Shown here: in pieces, positions 1 to 8,815 of the stretch
Layout: each line of letters begins with the position of its first letter
How positions within the stretch are numbered: the stretch's first letter is position 1
Notes under the pieces: generated by a model
Databases searched by the model: none
Told to the model about the DNA's origin: nothing
What the model saw: only the letters and a program-made list of their open reading frames with translations
Made by a program: the position numbers and the translations under genes
Source of the DNA: Streptomyces sp. NBC_01549
GTDB lineage: Bacteria; Actinomycetota; Actinomycetes; Streptomycetales; Streptomycetaceae
DNA: 64,000 nucleotides
Direction of reading: 5' to 3'
Assembly (NCBI RefSeq): GCF_026339955.1
Contig: NZ_JAPEPW010000002.1
Span: 1,736,001-1,800,000 of the forward strand

Positions 1-62
1 GCTCCGGCAACCCGCACAACGCCCGCGAACGGCTCAGGGCTGACGAGGAAGCGGCGCTCGCG

Positions 63-152
63 TCAGTCCGCCACCTGCACCACCGCCGTCGCCCCCGCCC
101 GCACCGTCGGCGTCGCGTACGTGTACGTCACGCCGCCGACCGTCTTGGTACG
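63..152 (-). pseudogene. C-terminal remnant of a minus-strand protein (probably a glycosidase)
   Basis: On the minus strand this stretch reads about 29 residues, including GGVTYTYATPTVRAGATAVV, and then a TGA stop at 63-65. The beta-rich tail resembles the last strand of many actinobacterial secreted glycosidases, but it is too short to name a family. Coding continuity is lost at about 150, where a plus-strand LacI fragment begins. I read it as a gene end left behind by a rearrangement. The window edge is not the cause of the truncation, because the break lies inside the window. Confidence 0.4.
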
Positions 153-525
153 AGCGGCAGACGCGGGGTCAGCTCATCGCGGTCATCACCGAGTACGTCT
201 CCAACCCGTTCTTCGCCGACGTCTGCGAGCGGATCGAGTCCACCCTCGCGCCCCACGGTCTCAAGACGATCCCGTGCCCGTGCTTCCCCGGCGGAGTGCA
301 GGAGCTGGACTTCGTGACCTCTCTCGCCGACCGGGGCGTCGCCGCCGTCGTCTTCCTCTCGGCCAGCAACACGATCGAGGGCGCGGACCCGGAGGCGTAC
401 GAACTCCTGCGCTCCCGCCGGATCCCGTTCGTCGGGGTCAACGGCCAGTTCGAGGGCGGCGAAGAGGCGCCGGTCTTCTCCACCGACGACCTGCTGGCCG
501 CGCGGTCGACGGGCCGAGCGGGATG
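149..525 (+). pseudogene. LacI-family regulator, internal fragment
   Basis: The frame carrying GQLIAVITEYVSNPFFADVC and, further on, a DRGVAAVVFLSAS segment is the first half of a LacI/GalR periplasmic-binding-like sensor domain. The N-terminal helix-turn-helix is absent, because a glycosidase tail on the other strand lies directly upstream. The C-terminal half is also absent: the frame runs out near 525 and a beta-helix fragment follows in another frame. Only about 120 of the usual 330-350 residues remain. It cannot bind DNA and is best treated as debris. Confidence 0.75.
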
Positions 526-1125
526 GTCCACGACAAGCCGTTGACCACGATGACCGTCACCTTCGACCGGCCGGTTCCCACCGGCGTCGAGACCGGCGGC
601 ACGGTCGTCGAGAACATCACGGCCACGCCGTCGGTCGTCATTTCCGGCAACGTGTTCCGCGACGTACCGACCCGCGGCGTGCTGGTCACCACCCTGAGGC
701 CTGTCCTGATCACGGGCAACCGGTTCGACGGGATGTCCATGGCCAGCATCTACGTCTCCGCCGACGCCTACCAGTGGTACGAGTCCGGACCGGTCGCCGA
801 TCTCACGATCCGTGGGAACTCGTTCACCAGGCCCACCGGTCCGGTCATCTTCGTGGAGCCGACCAACCAGGTGATCGCCCCGGCAAACCCGGTGCATCAC
901 AACATCTCGGTCGAGCACAACACGTTCGACATCGGTGACGTCACCGTCGTCAACGCCAAGAGCGTCGGTGGGTTCGGATTCGCCGGCAACACGGTGCGAC
1001 GACTGGACGAGCCGGATCACCCGCCGTACACCTCCCCGCTGTTCGTCTTCCACGGGAGTTCAGGCATCCGAATCGCGCACAACCACTACGACAGGGGCCT
1101 GAACACCGCCGTGGTCTCGGACTAG
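526..1125 (+). pseudogene. C-terminal fragment of a right-handed beta-helix glycosidase, GH110-like
   Basis: About 200 residues show repeated strand motifs (VVISGNVFRDVPTRGVLVTT, VLITGNRFDGM, LTIRGNSFTRP, ISVEHNTFDIG), typical of a parallel beta-helix. The combination of a WYESGPVADLTIRGN block with a TRGVLVTT block recalls GH110 alpha-1,3-galactosidases. That family call is from memory of the pattern and is moderate. The fragment starts abruptly at the join with the LacI remnant and has no signal peptide or catalytic N-terminal half, so no functional enzyme is expected. The stop is TAG at 1123-1125, just before a strong hairpin. Confidence 0.6.
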
Positions 1126-1132
1126 GTCCTGT

Positions 1133-1158
1133 CCGGACAGGTCCCAGGACCTGTCCGG
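1133..1158. terminator. Hairpin between convergent coding regions
   Basis: CCGGACAGGT and ACCTGTCCGG form a perfect 10-bp stem around a 6-nt loop. It lies between the stop of the beta-helix fragment (1125) and the stop of the minus-strand beta-galactosidase (1182). An overlapping 14-bp palindrome (1128-1141) offers an alternative fold. It could terminate transcription from both sides. There is no T-tract, which is normal for Streptomyces. Confidence 0.6.
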
Positions 1159-1181
1159 CCGCTCACGGCGGAGACGCGGCC

Positions 1182-4157
1182 CTAGCCAGCCGCTATACGA
1201 AGCCTGATCGTGCGGGATTCAGGGCGAAGCGCGAACTCGGGCCACACATCCGGACCACAGGACCGTGAACCGAGCCCGTGCTGGGCCGCGTCGACGATCA
1301 GGTGGCTCGTCGTCGAATCCGGAAGCTCGAAGGGGTGGTCGGCTTGCGCGATCTGCTGTGGGGTGTGGCGGCTGAGCGTGAAGCCGGGGCGCCGTCCGCG
1401 GGTGTCCGGGAATGCCACGAGGCGCAGCACCTCGGTGCCGGCACTCGTCAGCGCCAGCTGTCGCAGCTGGGAGCGGTGCCCCGTCTCCTGGGGTCGCGCG
1501 TAGTCGACGGAGAGGTCGCGGATGGTGGAGGAGAAACGGCCGGTGCGGGCCGCGCGGAGACTGTCGGGGTAGGACTCGAGCGGGCCGAGGCCGAACCACT
1601 CGGCGCCATCGATGGGAGCCGCGCCATCGGGCAGATCGAAACGAATCCCGATCCGCGGCCACACCGTGAGCCAACCGCGCGAGGGCTCGATCTCCACACG
1701 CAGTTCGATCTGGTCGCCCTCGATCGACCAGATCGACTCCACCATCACCGACACGGCGGAGTTCGCCGCGGAGACCTTGTCGATCGTGCGCAGGGCCTCC
1801 GCGGTGCGCTCCACGGACACTCGCCGCGCGGTCAGCCGGTCGAGACCGTCGCGACGCCACAGTTCGGCGTTGGACACCCCGGCGATGCCGGCGTCGCTCT
1901 CCGCGACTTCCTCGGACGCGCCTTCGTCGTTGTCGGTCGGGGCACGAAACAGTTCCAACCGCGGACCCGCCACAGCGCGGCCGGCGAGGCGCACGAGGGA
2001 CCCGTCGACGAACTCGGCGATGCCGAGCGTCAGCGTTCCGTCGCTCTGCCGCCAGTCGGTTCGGGGTCGGACAGCAGGCGCGGGACGACGTGTCGAGCGG
2101 TCCAGCTGGGCGGTCGCGATCACATGCCCCTCGCGCGCCCAAGCGGTCCCGGCAGCCAATACGGCATTCACGGTGAGCCATGTCTCCGAGTCCCGCGACA
2201 CCGGGACCCGTGGCAGCGGCACCCGCGCCGACGCGCCCGCCGCGACGACGGGGACCTCCAGGTCTCCGGAATCCGCGAGCGTCCCGTCGTGCTCGACGCG
2301 CCAGCGGAAGCGCAGGTCGGAGGTGTCGGCCGAGTGCCGCAGGTTGATGATCGCGAGTTCGTCACCGTCGAAGGTGAAACGGACGGGCTGCGCGACCGCC
2401 TTGTACTCGTGGAGGCTGGGAGTCGGGACGTCGTTGCTCAACAGCATTCCGTCCATCACGAAATTGCCGTCGTGTACGACCTCCCCGAAGTCACCACCGT
2501 ACGCGTAGTAGGGCGTACCGTCCGGGGTCGTCGTCAGGATGCCGTGATCGCGCCATTCCCAGACGAAGCCGCCGTGCAGCCGCGGATGTTCGTGCACGAG
2601 CGCCTCGTACTGGTCGAGCGCTCCCGGCCCGTTGCCCATCGCGTGGGCGTACTCGCAGAGCAGGAACGGCTTGGTGCGCTGCCGGGCACCCTGCGCGGGA
2701 GTGCAGTTCAGCAGCGGCGAGCGTGAGCCGTCGGTTCCGATCTGCTCGGTCTCGAGCACCGACGAGTACATACGCGAGTAGACGTCGGTGTATTCGCCGG
2801 CGTGGTCGCCTTCGTAGTGCACAGGTCGTCCGGCGTCACGGGCGTGGACCCACGCCGACATCGCGGCGAGGTTGCCGCCGGTTCCCGCTTCGTTGCCGAG
2901 CGACCAGATCACGACACTGGGATGGTTCTTGTCTCGTTCGACGGTGCGCTGGATGCGGTCGAGGTACGCCGCACGCCACGTCGGGTCGTCGCTCGGATTC
3001 CCGACCCAGTCGATTTTGTCGAAGCCGTGCGTCTCGAGGTCGCATTCGAGGATGACCCAGAATCCGAGTTCGTCGGCAAGGTCGAGCAGCCGTGGATGGG
3101 GCGGGTAGTGGCTGGTGCGGATCGCGTTCACGTTGAACCGCTTCATGCGGGCCAGGTCCTCGCGGGCGTGCTCCTCGTCGAAGACGCGGCCGCGCTCGGG
3201 GTGGGTCTCGTGGCGATTCATCCCGTGGAACACGACACGACGGCCGTTGACCAGGAACTGGTCGCCGCGGATCTCGACCGTGCGGAAACCCACCCGTACG
3301 GCGATGCTCTCGGCGGCCGTCGACACGGTGGCGTTGTACAGGCGCGGCTGCTCGGCCGACCAGGGCTCCACGCCATCGACATCGAGCGGGGCCACGTCGG
3401 CCGCTGTCGCCCAGACCCGCTCGATGCCGAGTTCGGGCAGGCGAAGGGTGACCGGGAACGCCGCCGCGTCGGCGGTGACCTCCGGCTCGATCCGTCCATG
3501 GCCATGGTCGAACCCGGTGCGCAGCCAGACGTCCTCGATGCCTCCGGCCGGCCGTGCGATCACGGTGACATCGCGGAAGATGCCTGGCAGCCACCACTGG
3601 TCCTGGTCTTCGAGATAGCTGGCCGCCGACCACTGGTGCACTCGCACAGCGATGACGTTGTCGCCCGGGCGTACGGACGATGTCACGTCGAATTCGTGGG
3701 CGAGCCGGCTGCCACTGGCGCTGCCGATCTCGTCGCCGTTCACCCACAGCCTGAAGAGCGACTCGACCCCGTCGAACCGCAGCACGACGCGGTCGGCCTC
3801 CGACCAGTCGGCGGGCATGTCGAAGTGGCGGCGATAGTCGCCGGTGGGGTTCTCGTCCGGGACATGGGGTGGGTCGATCGGGAACGGGAACTGCACGTTC
3901 GTGTAGATCGGCCGGCCGTGGGCTCCGTCGTCCTGGAGCACCCAATGGGATGGCACGGGGATGGTGGCCCAGCCGCTGTCGTCGAAGCCTTCGGCCGCGA
4001 AATCCTCTGCCGCGGACGCCGTTTGCGACAGACGGAAACTCCAAAGCCCGTTCAGCGAAAGAGAAGGGGCGTCGGAGTGCAGCCACGAGCGCGCGGCGCG
4101 CAGCGCGCCACGCCACGGTGTGGGGTCCGAAACATACGCGGAAGATGGGGAGGGCAC
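1182..4157 (-). CDS. GH2 beta-galactosidase
   Basis: The protein is about 991 residues, close to E. coli LacZ. It has the N-terminal jelly-roll domain (SLNGLWSFRL), the immunoglobulin-like domain, the TIM barrel and a C-terminal beta-galactosidase small-chain domain. The acid/base glutamate is in WSLGNEAGTGG (about E423) and the nucleophile in LLCEYAHAMGNG (about E502), so the active site is intact. No signal peptide is seen, so it should act in the cytoplasm on an imported oligosaccharide. I chose the GTG at 4157 because AAGAAAGAG lies about 10 nt upstream. An ATG at 4208 in the same frame has no visible ribosome-binding site. It is the last gene of the cassette, after the GH38 gene. Confidence 0.92.
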   Translation of the reverse strand: MPSPSSAYVSDPTPWRGALRAARSWLHSDAPSLSLNGLWSFRLSQTASAAEDFAAEGFDDSGWATIPVPSHWVLQDDGAHGRPIYTNVQFPFPIDPPHVPDENPTGDYRRHFDMPADWSEADRVVLRFDGVESLFRLWVNGDEIGSASGSRLAHEFDVTSSVRPGDNVIAVRVHQWSAASYLEDQDQWWLPGIFRDVTVIARPAGGIEDVWLRTGFDHGHGRIEPEVTADAAAFPVTLRLPELGIERVWATAADVAPLDVDGVEPWSAEQPRLYNATVSTAAESIAVRVGFRTVEIRGDQFLVNGRRVVFHGMNRHETHPERGRVFDEEHAREDLARMKRFNVNAIRTSHYPPHPRLLDLADELGFWVILECDLETHGFDKIDWVGNPSDDPTWRAAYLDRIQRTVERDKNHPSVVIWSLGNEAGTGGNLAAMSAWVHARDAGRPVHYEGDHAGEYTDVYSRMYSSVLETEQIGTDGSRSPLLNCTPAQGARQRTKPFLLCEYAHAMGNGPGALDQYEALVHEHPRLHGGFVWEWRDHGILTTTPDGTPYYAYGGDFGEVVHDGNFVMDGMLLSNDVPTPSLHEYKAVAQPVRFTFDGDELAIINLRHSADTSDLRFRWRVEHDGTLADSGDLEVPVVAAGASARVPLPRVPVSRDSETWLTVNAVLAAGTAWAREGHVIATAQLDRSTRRPAPAVRPRTDWRQSDGTLTLGIAEFVDGSLVRLAGRAVAGPRLELFRAPTDNDEGASEEVAESDAGIAGVSNAELWRRDGLDRLTARRVSVERTAEALRTIDKVSAANSAVSVMVESIWSIEGDQIELRVEIEPSRGWLTVWPRIGIRFDLPDGAAPIDGAEWFGLGPLESYPDSLRAARTGRFSSTIRDLSVDYARPQETGHRSQLRQLALTSAGTEVLRLVAFPDTRGRRPGFTLSRHTPQQIAQADHPFELPDSTTSHLIVDAAQHGLGSRSCGPDVWPEFALRPESRTIRLRIAAG

Positions 4158-4232
4158 GAGGTCACAACTCTTTCTTGCTGACAAAGGGGATCCGAATGCC
4201 GGCCGCATGCGCCGACACGAGCGATCGGCGCT

Positions 4233-6962
4233 CTACCGGACCACGAACGTTCGGATCTCCCACGGGCCGAGGGCGAGTTCGAGTCCGTCCGTGACTGGCA
4301 CCGTGGAGAGCGGCCGGCCGAGCAGGTCGACCGTGGTGGCTTCTGTGAACGCGCCCGTCACGCGGGCGGTCGATCCCGTGTCGCTCATCGCGGTCAGCCG
4401 CACTTCGGTGCCGGCACCGCGATCGTCGTCGGCGACGCGGCGGATGCTCGAGACGAGGATGTCCGCACCGTCGACCTGTACGCCGGTCGTGTCGGGGGGC
4501 AGTTGACCCGCGGCGGGCGCGGTGCCACGGGCGACCAGTACGTCGTTGCGGAAGTCTTCGGCGAGCGCGACCGCGTGCGCACCCTGCCAGCCGGCCGCCG
4601 CGGGCACGACGGCCAAGCGGTTCTCGATGCGTACACCGAGATCTTGCGCGCCCGGTGTGGGGATCTCGCTCGCCGCGGGCTCGTCACGGAGTGGATGGAT
4701 GTTGACGCTGATCGAGCCGATCGCGCGCAGCAGAGTGAGGGCGAGTTCGGAGCCGTCGCCGACGAGTTCGTACTCGGTGGCGTGGTCGAGCAGGACGTTG
4801 GCGGCGCCGGCCGACACGAACGAACTCGCGGGGAAGGTCGGGATCGGGTATTCGCCCCAGCCACCTTCGGCGGTGAGCCCACGCTCGGTGACGGCGAACT
4901 GCCCGGCGGACGCGGACACGGCGGCCGGCTCGGGCAGCGGCACGTGAAAGCGCAGTCGGTGGTCGGCGGACTGGTTCACGAAGGACGTGAAGATACGCAC
5001 GAACGGCTCGCCTGCGCGTACCTCCACGAGTGTCTCCACCGGGGTCGGCACGGTCCGGCCGCTGCGCAGGTCGCGCTCGGAGGAGAGCGTGGTGGGCCAT
5101 TCGTAGACGCGGGTGACACGCGTCCTCGAACGCAGCGGGCCGTTCTCGAGGAGTTCGACGGCGACCTCCGTCGGCTCCGACACGAGCACGTCCCGCGCCG
5201 GCGGCGCGTAGTTGTAACTGTCGCCGCGGTCACCACCGTCGACGAGTCGGCCGACTCCGTGCAGTTCGGTGCCGTCGGCCCCGGTCACGTCCAGGGTGCC
5301 GTCGGCGGCGATCGCGACCTCGACGAGTCCGTTGGACAGCGCGCGGGCCGTCGCCGTCGCCGGTGCGAACGCCGTCGACGGCGCGGCGGGGCGGTCGCTC
5401 GGTTCGACCCGGAAACTCGCAAGCCCGGAGCCTGGGACGTCCACGGCCACCAGCGCGGTCGCGCGGGCTTCCTCCAGCGTCAGCACCCTCCACTCACCGG
5501 GATGCGCGGCGGCCGCGGCAGCGACCTCTCGGCGCAGGATCAACAGGTCGAACGGTCCGTCGGCCGGCACCTCGGCGAGGTGGAAGACCAGCGACCCGGG
5601 GGTGAGTTCGTAGTGGTCGATCAGACGGCCGAAGAGCTCGCGGCGGTGGATGCGGCGCAGCACCCGTTCGAGCTGCGAGGCGTCCATGCGCTCGTCGCTG
5701 AGCACGGTCGGGGCCGTGGAGATCAGCTGAACGGCATGCGCCGAGCCGTCGGCGGCGGTCGCGACCAGAGCGGTTCCCTCGGGCGGGGCCACGACATCCA
5801 CCTCGACCAGTGCCGTGCGCGGGAACGGCAGCGGGTTGGCGACCAGGTAGCCGTCGCTCGGCACCAGGGCGGCGGGCTCGGCGAGGGCCGCGTCCCGAAC
5901 CGCCCGCGCGGTGTGCGCGGCTTCGGCGAGGCGCGCTTCGACCTGATCGCAGGTCTCGTCGGTGCCGGAACCGACGACCGAGTCGTGCGCGGAAGACTCG
6001 ATGATCTTGTGCCACGCGAGTGAGAGGAACGGCGAGTCGTCGCGCTGGGACCACAGCGCGTTCATCCGCTCGGCGTGGTCGATGGTGCGCTCGGCGACGG
6101 CCATCCGCTGCTTGAGCGCGAGCCGCACGGAGAGCACGCCCGGGAGGATGTTGCCGCGCACGTGGCTGCGCAGCTCACCGGTGACGACGGCGGAGACCTC
6201 GTCGCGCACGTGCTCGCGGATGTACTCGTCGAGCGTCGCGATGGTGATGGCGCGCTCGTCGCTGGAGGCGCGCCGCAGCCAGGTCACGAGGTGCGGGTCG
6301 GGTGCGTTGTGGTCGGTGCCGGCCATCGCGAGCACCGGGTCCTCGCCCCACCGCTCGGCCGTCATCTCCGCGTACTCGCCGAGCGCGCGCCCGATCTGGT
6401 CGGGCACCAGCAGGACGTCGAGGCCGTTGTCGTAGCCGTCGAAGAGGAACTCGGTGCGCACTTCGGAGCCGTCGGGAGCGCGCCAGCGGAAGGCGTGACC
6501 GTCGACAGAGCCGGGAACACCGCGCCACAGCGCCGCATGCTCGATTCCGGCGCGCGTCAGGATCTGTGGCATCTGCGCGACGTGGCCGAACATGTCCGGC
6601 AGGTAGCCGATGGGCATCGAGCCGCCGAGGTCCGCCGCGGCCGCCCATCCCATCTGCAGGTTGCGCACGATGGTCTCGCCGGAGCAGAGGAACTCGTCGA
6701 GCAGGATGAGCCAGGGTCCGATGGCGAGTTGGCCGCCGGCGACCAGGGCCACGACTCGATCGCGGTTCTCCGGTCGCATCTCCAGGTAGTCCTCGATCGC
6801 GGCCATCTGCCCGTCGACGGTGAACCGGAAGTCCGGGTTCGCCTCGGCCGTCTCCAGCACGGTGTCGAGAGCGGCGACAAGGCGGTGCCGGAACACCTGG
6901 AAAGGCTCGTACCATTCCCGGTCCCAATGGAAATGGGGTACGAAGACGGCGGAGTTCTGCAT
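4233..6962 (-). CDS. GH38 alpha-mannosidase (MngB-like)
   Basis: This is a 909-residue GH38 enzyme. The N-terminal HFHWDREWYEPF motif (residues 10-21) supplies metal ligands, and GYLPDMFGHVAQ carries the nucleophile (about D123). The order and length fit bacterial GH38 enzymes of the mannosyl-glycerate hydrolase/alpha-mannosidase type. There is no signal peptide. It starts at the ATG at 6962, and the preceding purine-rich AGAAAG is about 10 nt away. It lies 35 bp after the permease stop and 24 bp or more before the beta-galactosidase start, so it is part of the same operon. Together the two enzymes could trim a mannose- and galactose-containing oligosaccharide brought in by the adjacent ABC importer. 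The exact substrate cannot be read from sequence. Confidence 0.9.
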   Translation of the reverse strand: MQNSAVFVPHFHWDREWYEPFQVFRHRLVAALDTVLETAEANPDFRFTVDGQMAAIEDYLEMRPENRDRVVALVAGGQLAIGPWLILLDEFLCSGETIVRNLQMGWAAAADLGGSMPIGYLPDMFGHVAQMPQILTRAGIEHAALWRGVPGSVDGHAFRWRAPDGSEVRTEFLFDGYDNGLDVLLVPDQIGRALGEYAEMTAERWGEDPVLAMAGTDHNAPDPHLVTWLRRASSDERAITIATLDEYIREHVRDEVSAVVTGELRSHVRGNILPGVLSVRLALKQRMAVAERTIDHAERMNALWSQRDDSPFLSLAWHKIIESSAHDSVVGSGTDETCDQVEARLAEAAHTARAVRDAALAEPAALVPSDGYLVANPLPFPRTALVEVDVVAPPEGTALVATAADGSAHAVQLISTAPTVLSDERMDASQLERVLRRIHRRELFGRLIDHYELTPGSLVFHLAEVPADGPFDLLILRREVAAAAAAHPGEWRVLTLEEARATALVAVDVPGSGLASFRVEPSDRPAAPSTAFAPATATARALSNGLVEVAIAADGTLDVTGADGTELHGVGRLVDGGDRGDSYNYAPPARDVLVSEPTEVAVELLENGPLRSRTRVTRVYEWPTTLSSERDLRSGRTVPTPVETLVEVRAGEPFVRIFTSFVNQSADHRLRFHVPLPEPAAVSASAGQFAVTERGLTAEGGWGEYPIPTFPASSFVSAGAANVLLDHATEYELVGDGSELALTLLRAIGSISVNIHPLRDEPAASEIPTPGAQDLGVRIENRLAVVPAAAGWQGAHAVALAEDFRNDVLVARGTAPAAGQLPPDTTGVQVDGADILVSSIRRVADDDRGAGTEVRLTAMSDTGSTARVTGAFTEATTVDLLGRPLSTVPVTDGLELALGPWEIRTFVVR

Positions 6963-6997
6963 CGGGAGAGCGACTTTCTGTCGGCGGGGGAACGGAG

Positions 6998-7855
6998 TCA
7001 CTTGAGGGAGCCTGAGGCGAGCCCGGTGCGCCAGAACCGCTGGAGGAGGATGAACACGATGATCACGGGCACGATCGAGACCAGCGAGCCGGTGATCACG
7101 GATTCCTGAAGGAGCGGGGCGCGGGCGGTCTGACCGTTCCACTCGTAGAGGCCGAGCGTGATCGGGAAGAGCGACTCCTTCTGCAGCATCACCATCGGCA
7201 GGAAGAAGTTGTTCCAGATGGCGACGAACTGGAAGAGGAAGATGGTCACCAGCGACGGCGTCATCAGCCTGAACGCCACCGAGAAGAACGTGCGGAACTC
7301 GCCGGCGCCGTCCAGGCGCGCCGACTCGAGGATCTCCTGGGGGACGGCGGCGGAGGCGAAGATGCGGGCGAGGTAGACGCCGAACGGACTGACGATGCTG
7401 GGGAGGAACACCGCGAGGTAGGTGTTGACGATCCCGGTCGCCGAGAACAGAAGGAACAGCGGGAGCGCGAGCGCGGTGGTGGGAACGAGGACGCCGCCGA
7501 GGATGACGGAGAACAGGAACTCGCGGCCCCGGAAAGGGAACTTGGCGAGCGCGTAGCCGCACAGCGCGGAGATCAGGGTTCCGACGGCCGCGCCCAGCAC
7601 GGCGTAGATCACGCTGTTCAGAGCCCACCGCCCGAAGATGCCGTCGCTGCGGCTGAACAGGGTGCCGAGGTTGTCGAACAGGTTGAAGTGCGAGACCGCC
7701 AGACCGTTGGTGGAGGCGAGGTCGCCCTGCGGTTTCGTCGCCGCGACGATCAGAAAGTAGATCGGCAGCAGGAAGTAGATCGCCAGGAGGAACATCAGAG
7801 CCATGGCGGCCGTGCGGCTGACGCGGCTTTCGCGGATCAGGGGCTGGTTGCTCAC
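6998..7855 (-). CDS. CUT1 sugar ABC transporter permease (MalG type)
   Basis: This 285-residue inner-membrane protein has about six transmembrane segments. It has an EAA-type loop around ESARLDGAGEFRTFFSVAF, which contacts the ATPase. The GTG start at 7855 overlaps the TGA of the upstream permease gene by four bases (GTGA), implying translational coupling. No ATPase gene is present in the cassette. CUT1 systems of Streptomyces commonly share the MsiK ATPase encoded elsewhere, which would explain this. Confidence 0.9.
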   Translation of the reverse strand: MSNQPLIRESRVSRTAAMALMFLLAIYFLLPIYFLIVAATKPQGDLASTNGLAVSHFNLFDNLGTLFSRSDGIFGRWALNSVIYAVLGAAVGTLISALCGYALAKFPFRGREFLFSVILGGVLVPTTALALPLFLLFSATGIVNTYLAVFLPSIVSPFGVYLARIFASAAVPQEILESARLDGAGEFRTFFSVAFRLMTPSLVTIFLFQFVAIWNNFFLPMVMLQKESLFPITLGLYEWNGQTARAPLLQESVITGSLVSIVPVIIVFILLQRFWRTGLASGSLK

Positions 7856-8808
7856 AGTCCGGCCCTCTTCGTGGTCAGTCGCATGAACCCGAAGCTCAAG
7901 ACGAAGGTGATGACGGCGATGACCACGGAGATCGCCGCTGCCTGCTGGTAGTTGTTTCCGGAGGCCACCGCATACGCGAGCATGTTCGGTGTGTACGTGC
8001 TCGAGATGTTCGAGGAGATCTGGCGCAGCACGGCCGGCTCGGCGTAGAGCTGCAGCGTACCGATGATCGAGAACACCGTCGTGAGGATGATCGACGGGGC
8101 GATGATCGGGACCTTGATCTGCCACGCGATGGTCCAGTTGCTCGCACCGTCGAGCTTGGCGGCTTCGTAGAGTTCCTGCGGGATCGACTGCAGCGCCGAG
8201 AACATGATCAGCATGTTGTAGCCGGTCCAGAGCCAGGTGGAGACGTTCGCCGCCGACCACAGCACGGCGCCCGGGCCGAGGAAGTCGGGCTGGAGGCCGA
8301 TGCTTTTCAGCAGGTCGACGAGAGGGCTGAGCTGCGGCGAGTAGAGGTACGACCACATGATCGCGGCGATGACGCCGGGCACGGCATACGGCATGAACGC
8401 CGCGACGCGGAAGAACGACTTGGCCTTCAGCAGGGGCGTGTCGAGCAGCAGCGCCATGATCAGCGCGACGAAGAGCATGACCGGCACCTGCACGATGCCG
8501 AACAGCGCGATGCGCCCGATGCTGTTCCAGAACTCGTTGTTCTGGAACACCTGCACGTACTGTTCGAAACCCCCGAAGGTCGTGTACGACGTGCCGTACT
8601 GGCCGCCGGTGCGGCGCACGACGAGGAAGCTCTGCCAGATCGCGTAGCCGACCGGCACCAGGTAGAACAGCACGAACGGCAGGAAGAACGGGATCAGGAA
8701 CGCGGCGATGGTTCCCGCCCGGGGGCCGCCGCCGTGGCGACGACGGCGGCCTCCCGTCGACGGCGCCACGCGGGTCGCGCGGGTTGCTCGGGTTGCGATG
8801 TCAGTCAT
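7852..8808 (-). CDS. CUT1 sugar ABC transporter permease (MalF type)
   Basis: This 318-residue membrane protein has a basic, disordered N-terminus rich in Arg, Gly and Thr, then about six transmembrane helices. The cytoplasmic EAA loop is YEAAKLDGASNWTIAWQIKVP. It pairs with the following MalG-type permease to form the channel. The start at 8808 lies 7 bp after the SBP stop and the two genes are co-transcribed. Confidence 0.9.
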   Translation of the reverse strand: MTDIATRATRATRVAPSTGGRRRRHGGGPRAGTIAAFLIPFFLPFVLFYLVPVGYAIWQSFLVVRRTGGQYGTSYTTFGGFEQYVQVFQNNEFWNSIGRIALFGIVQVPVMLFVALIMALLLDTPLLKAKSFFRVAAFMPYAVPGVIAAIMWSYLYSPQLSPLVDLLKSIGLQPDFLGPGAVLWSAANVSTWLWTGYNMLIMFSALQSIPQELYEAAKLDGASNWTIAWQIKVPIIAPSIILTTVFSIIGTLQLYAEPAVLRQISSNISSTYTPNMLAYAVASGNNYQQAAAISVVIAVITFVLSFGFMRLTTKRAGL

Positions 8809-8815
8809 GCTGCGG

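Noticed and set aside
4158..4208. Longer N-terminus of the first beta-galactosidase from an ATG at 4208
   Set aside because: No ribosome-binding site is visible before that ATG, while the GTG at 4157 has AAGAAAGAG upstream. The extra 17 residues show no conserved feature.
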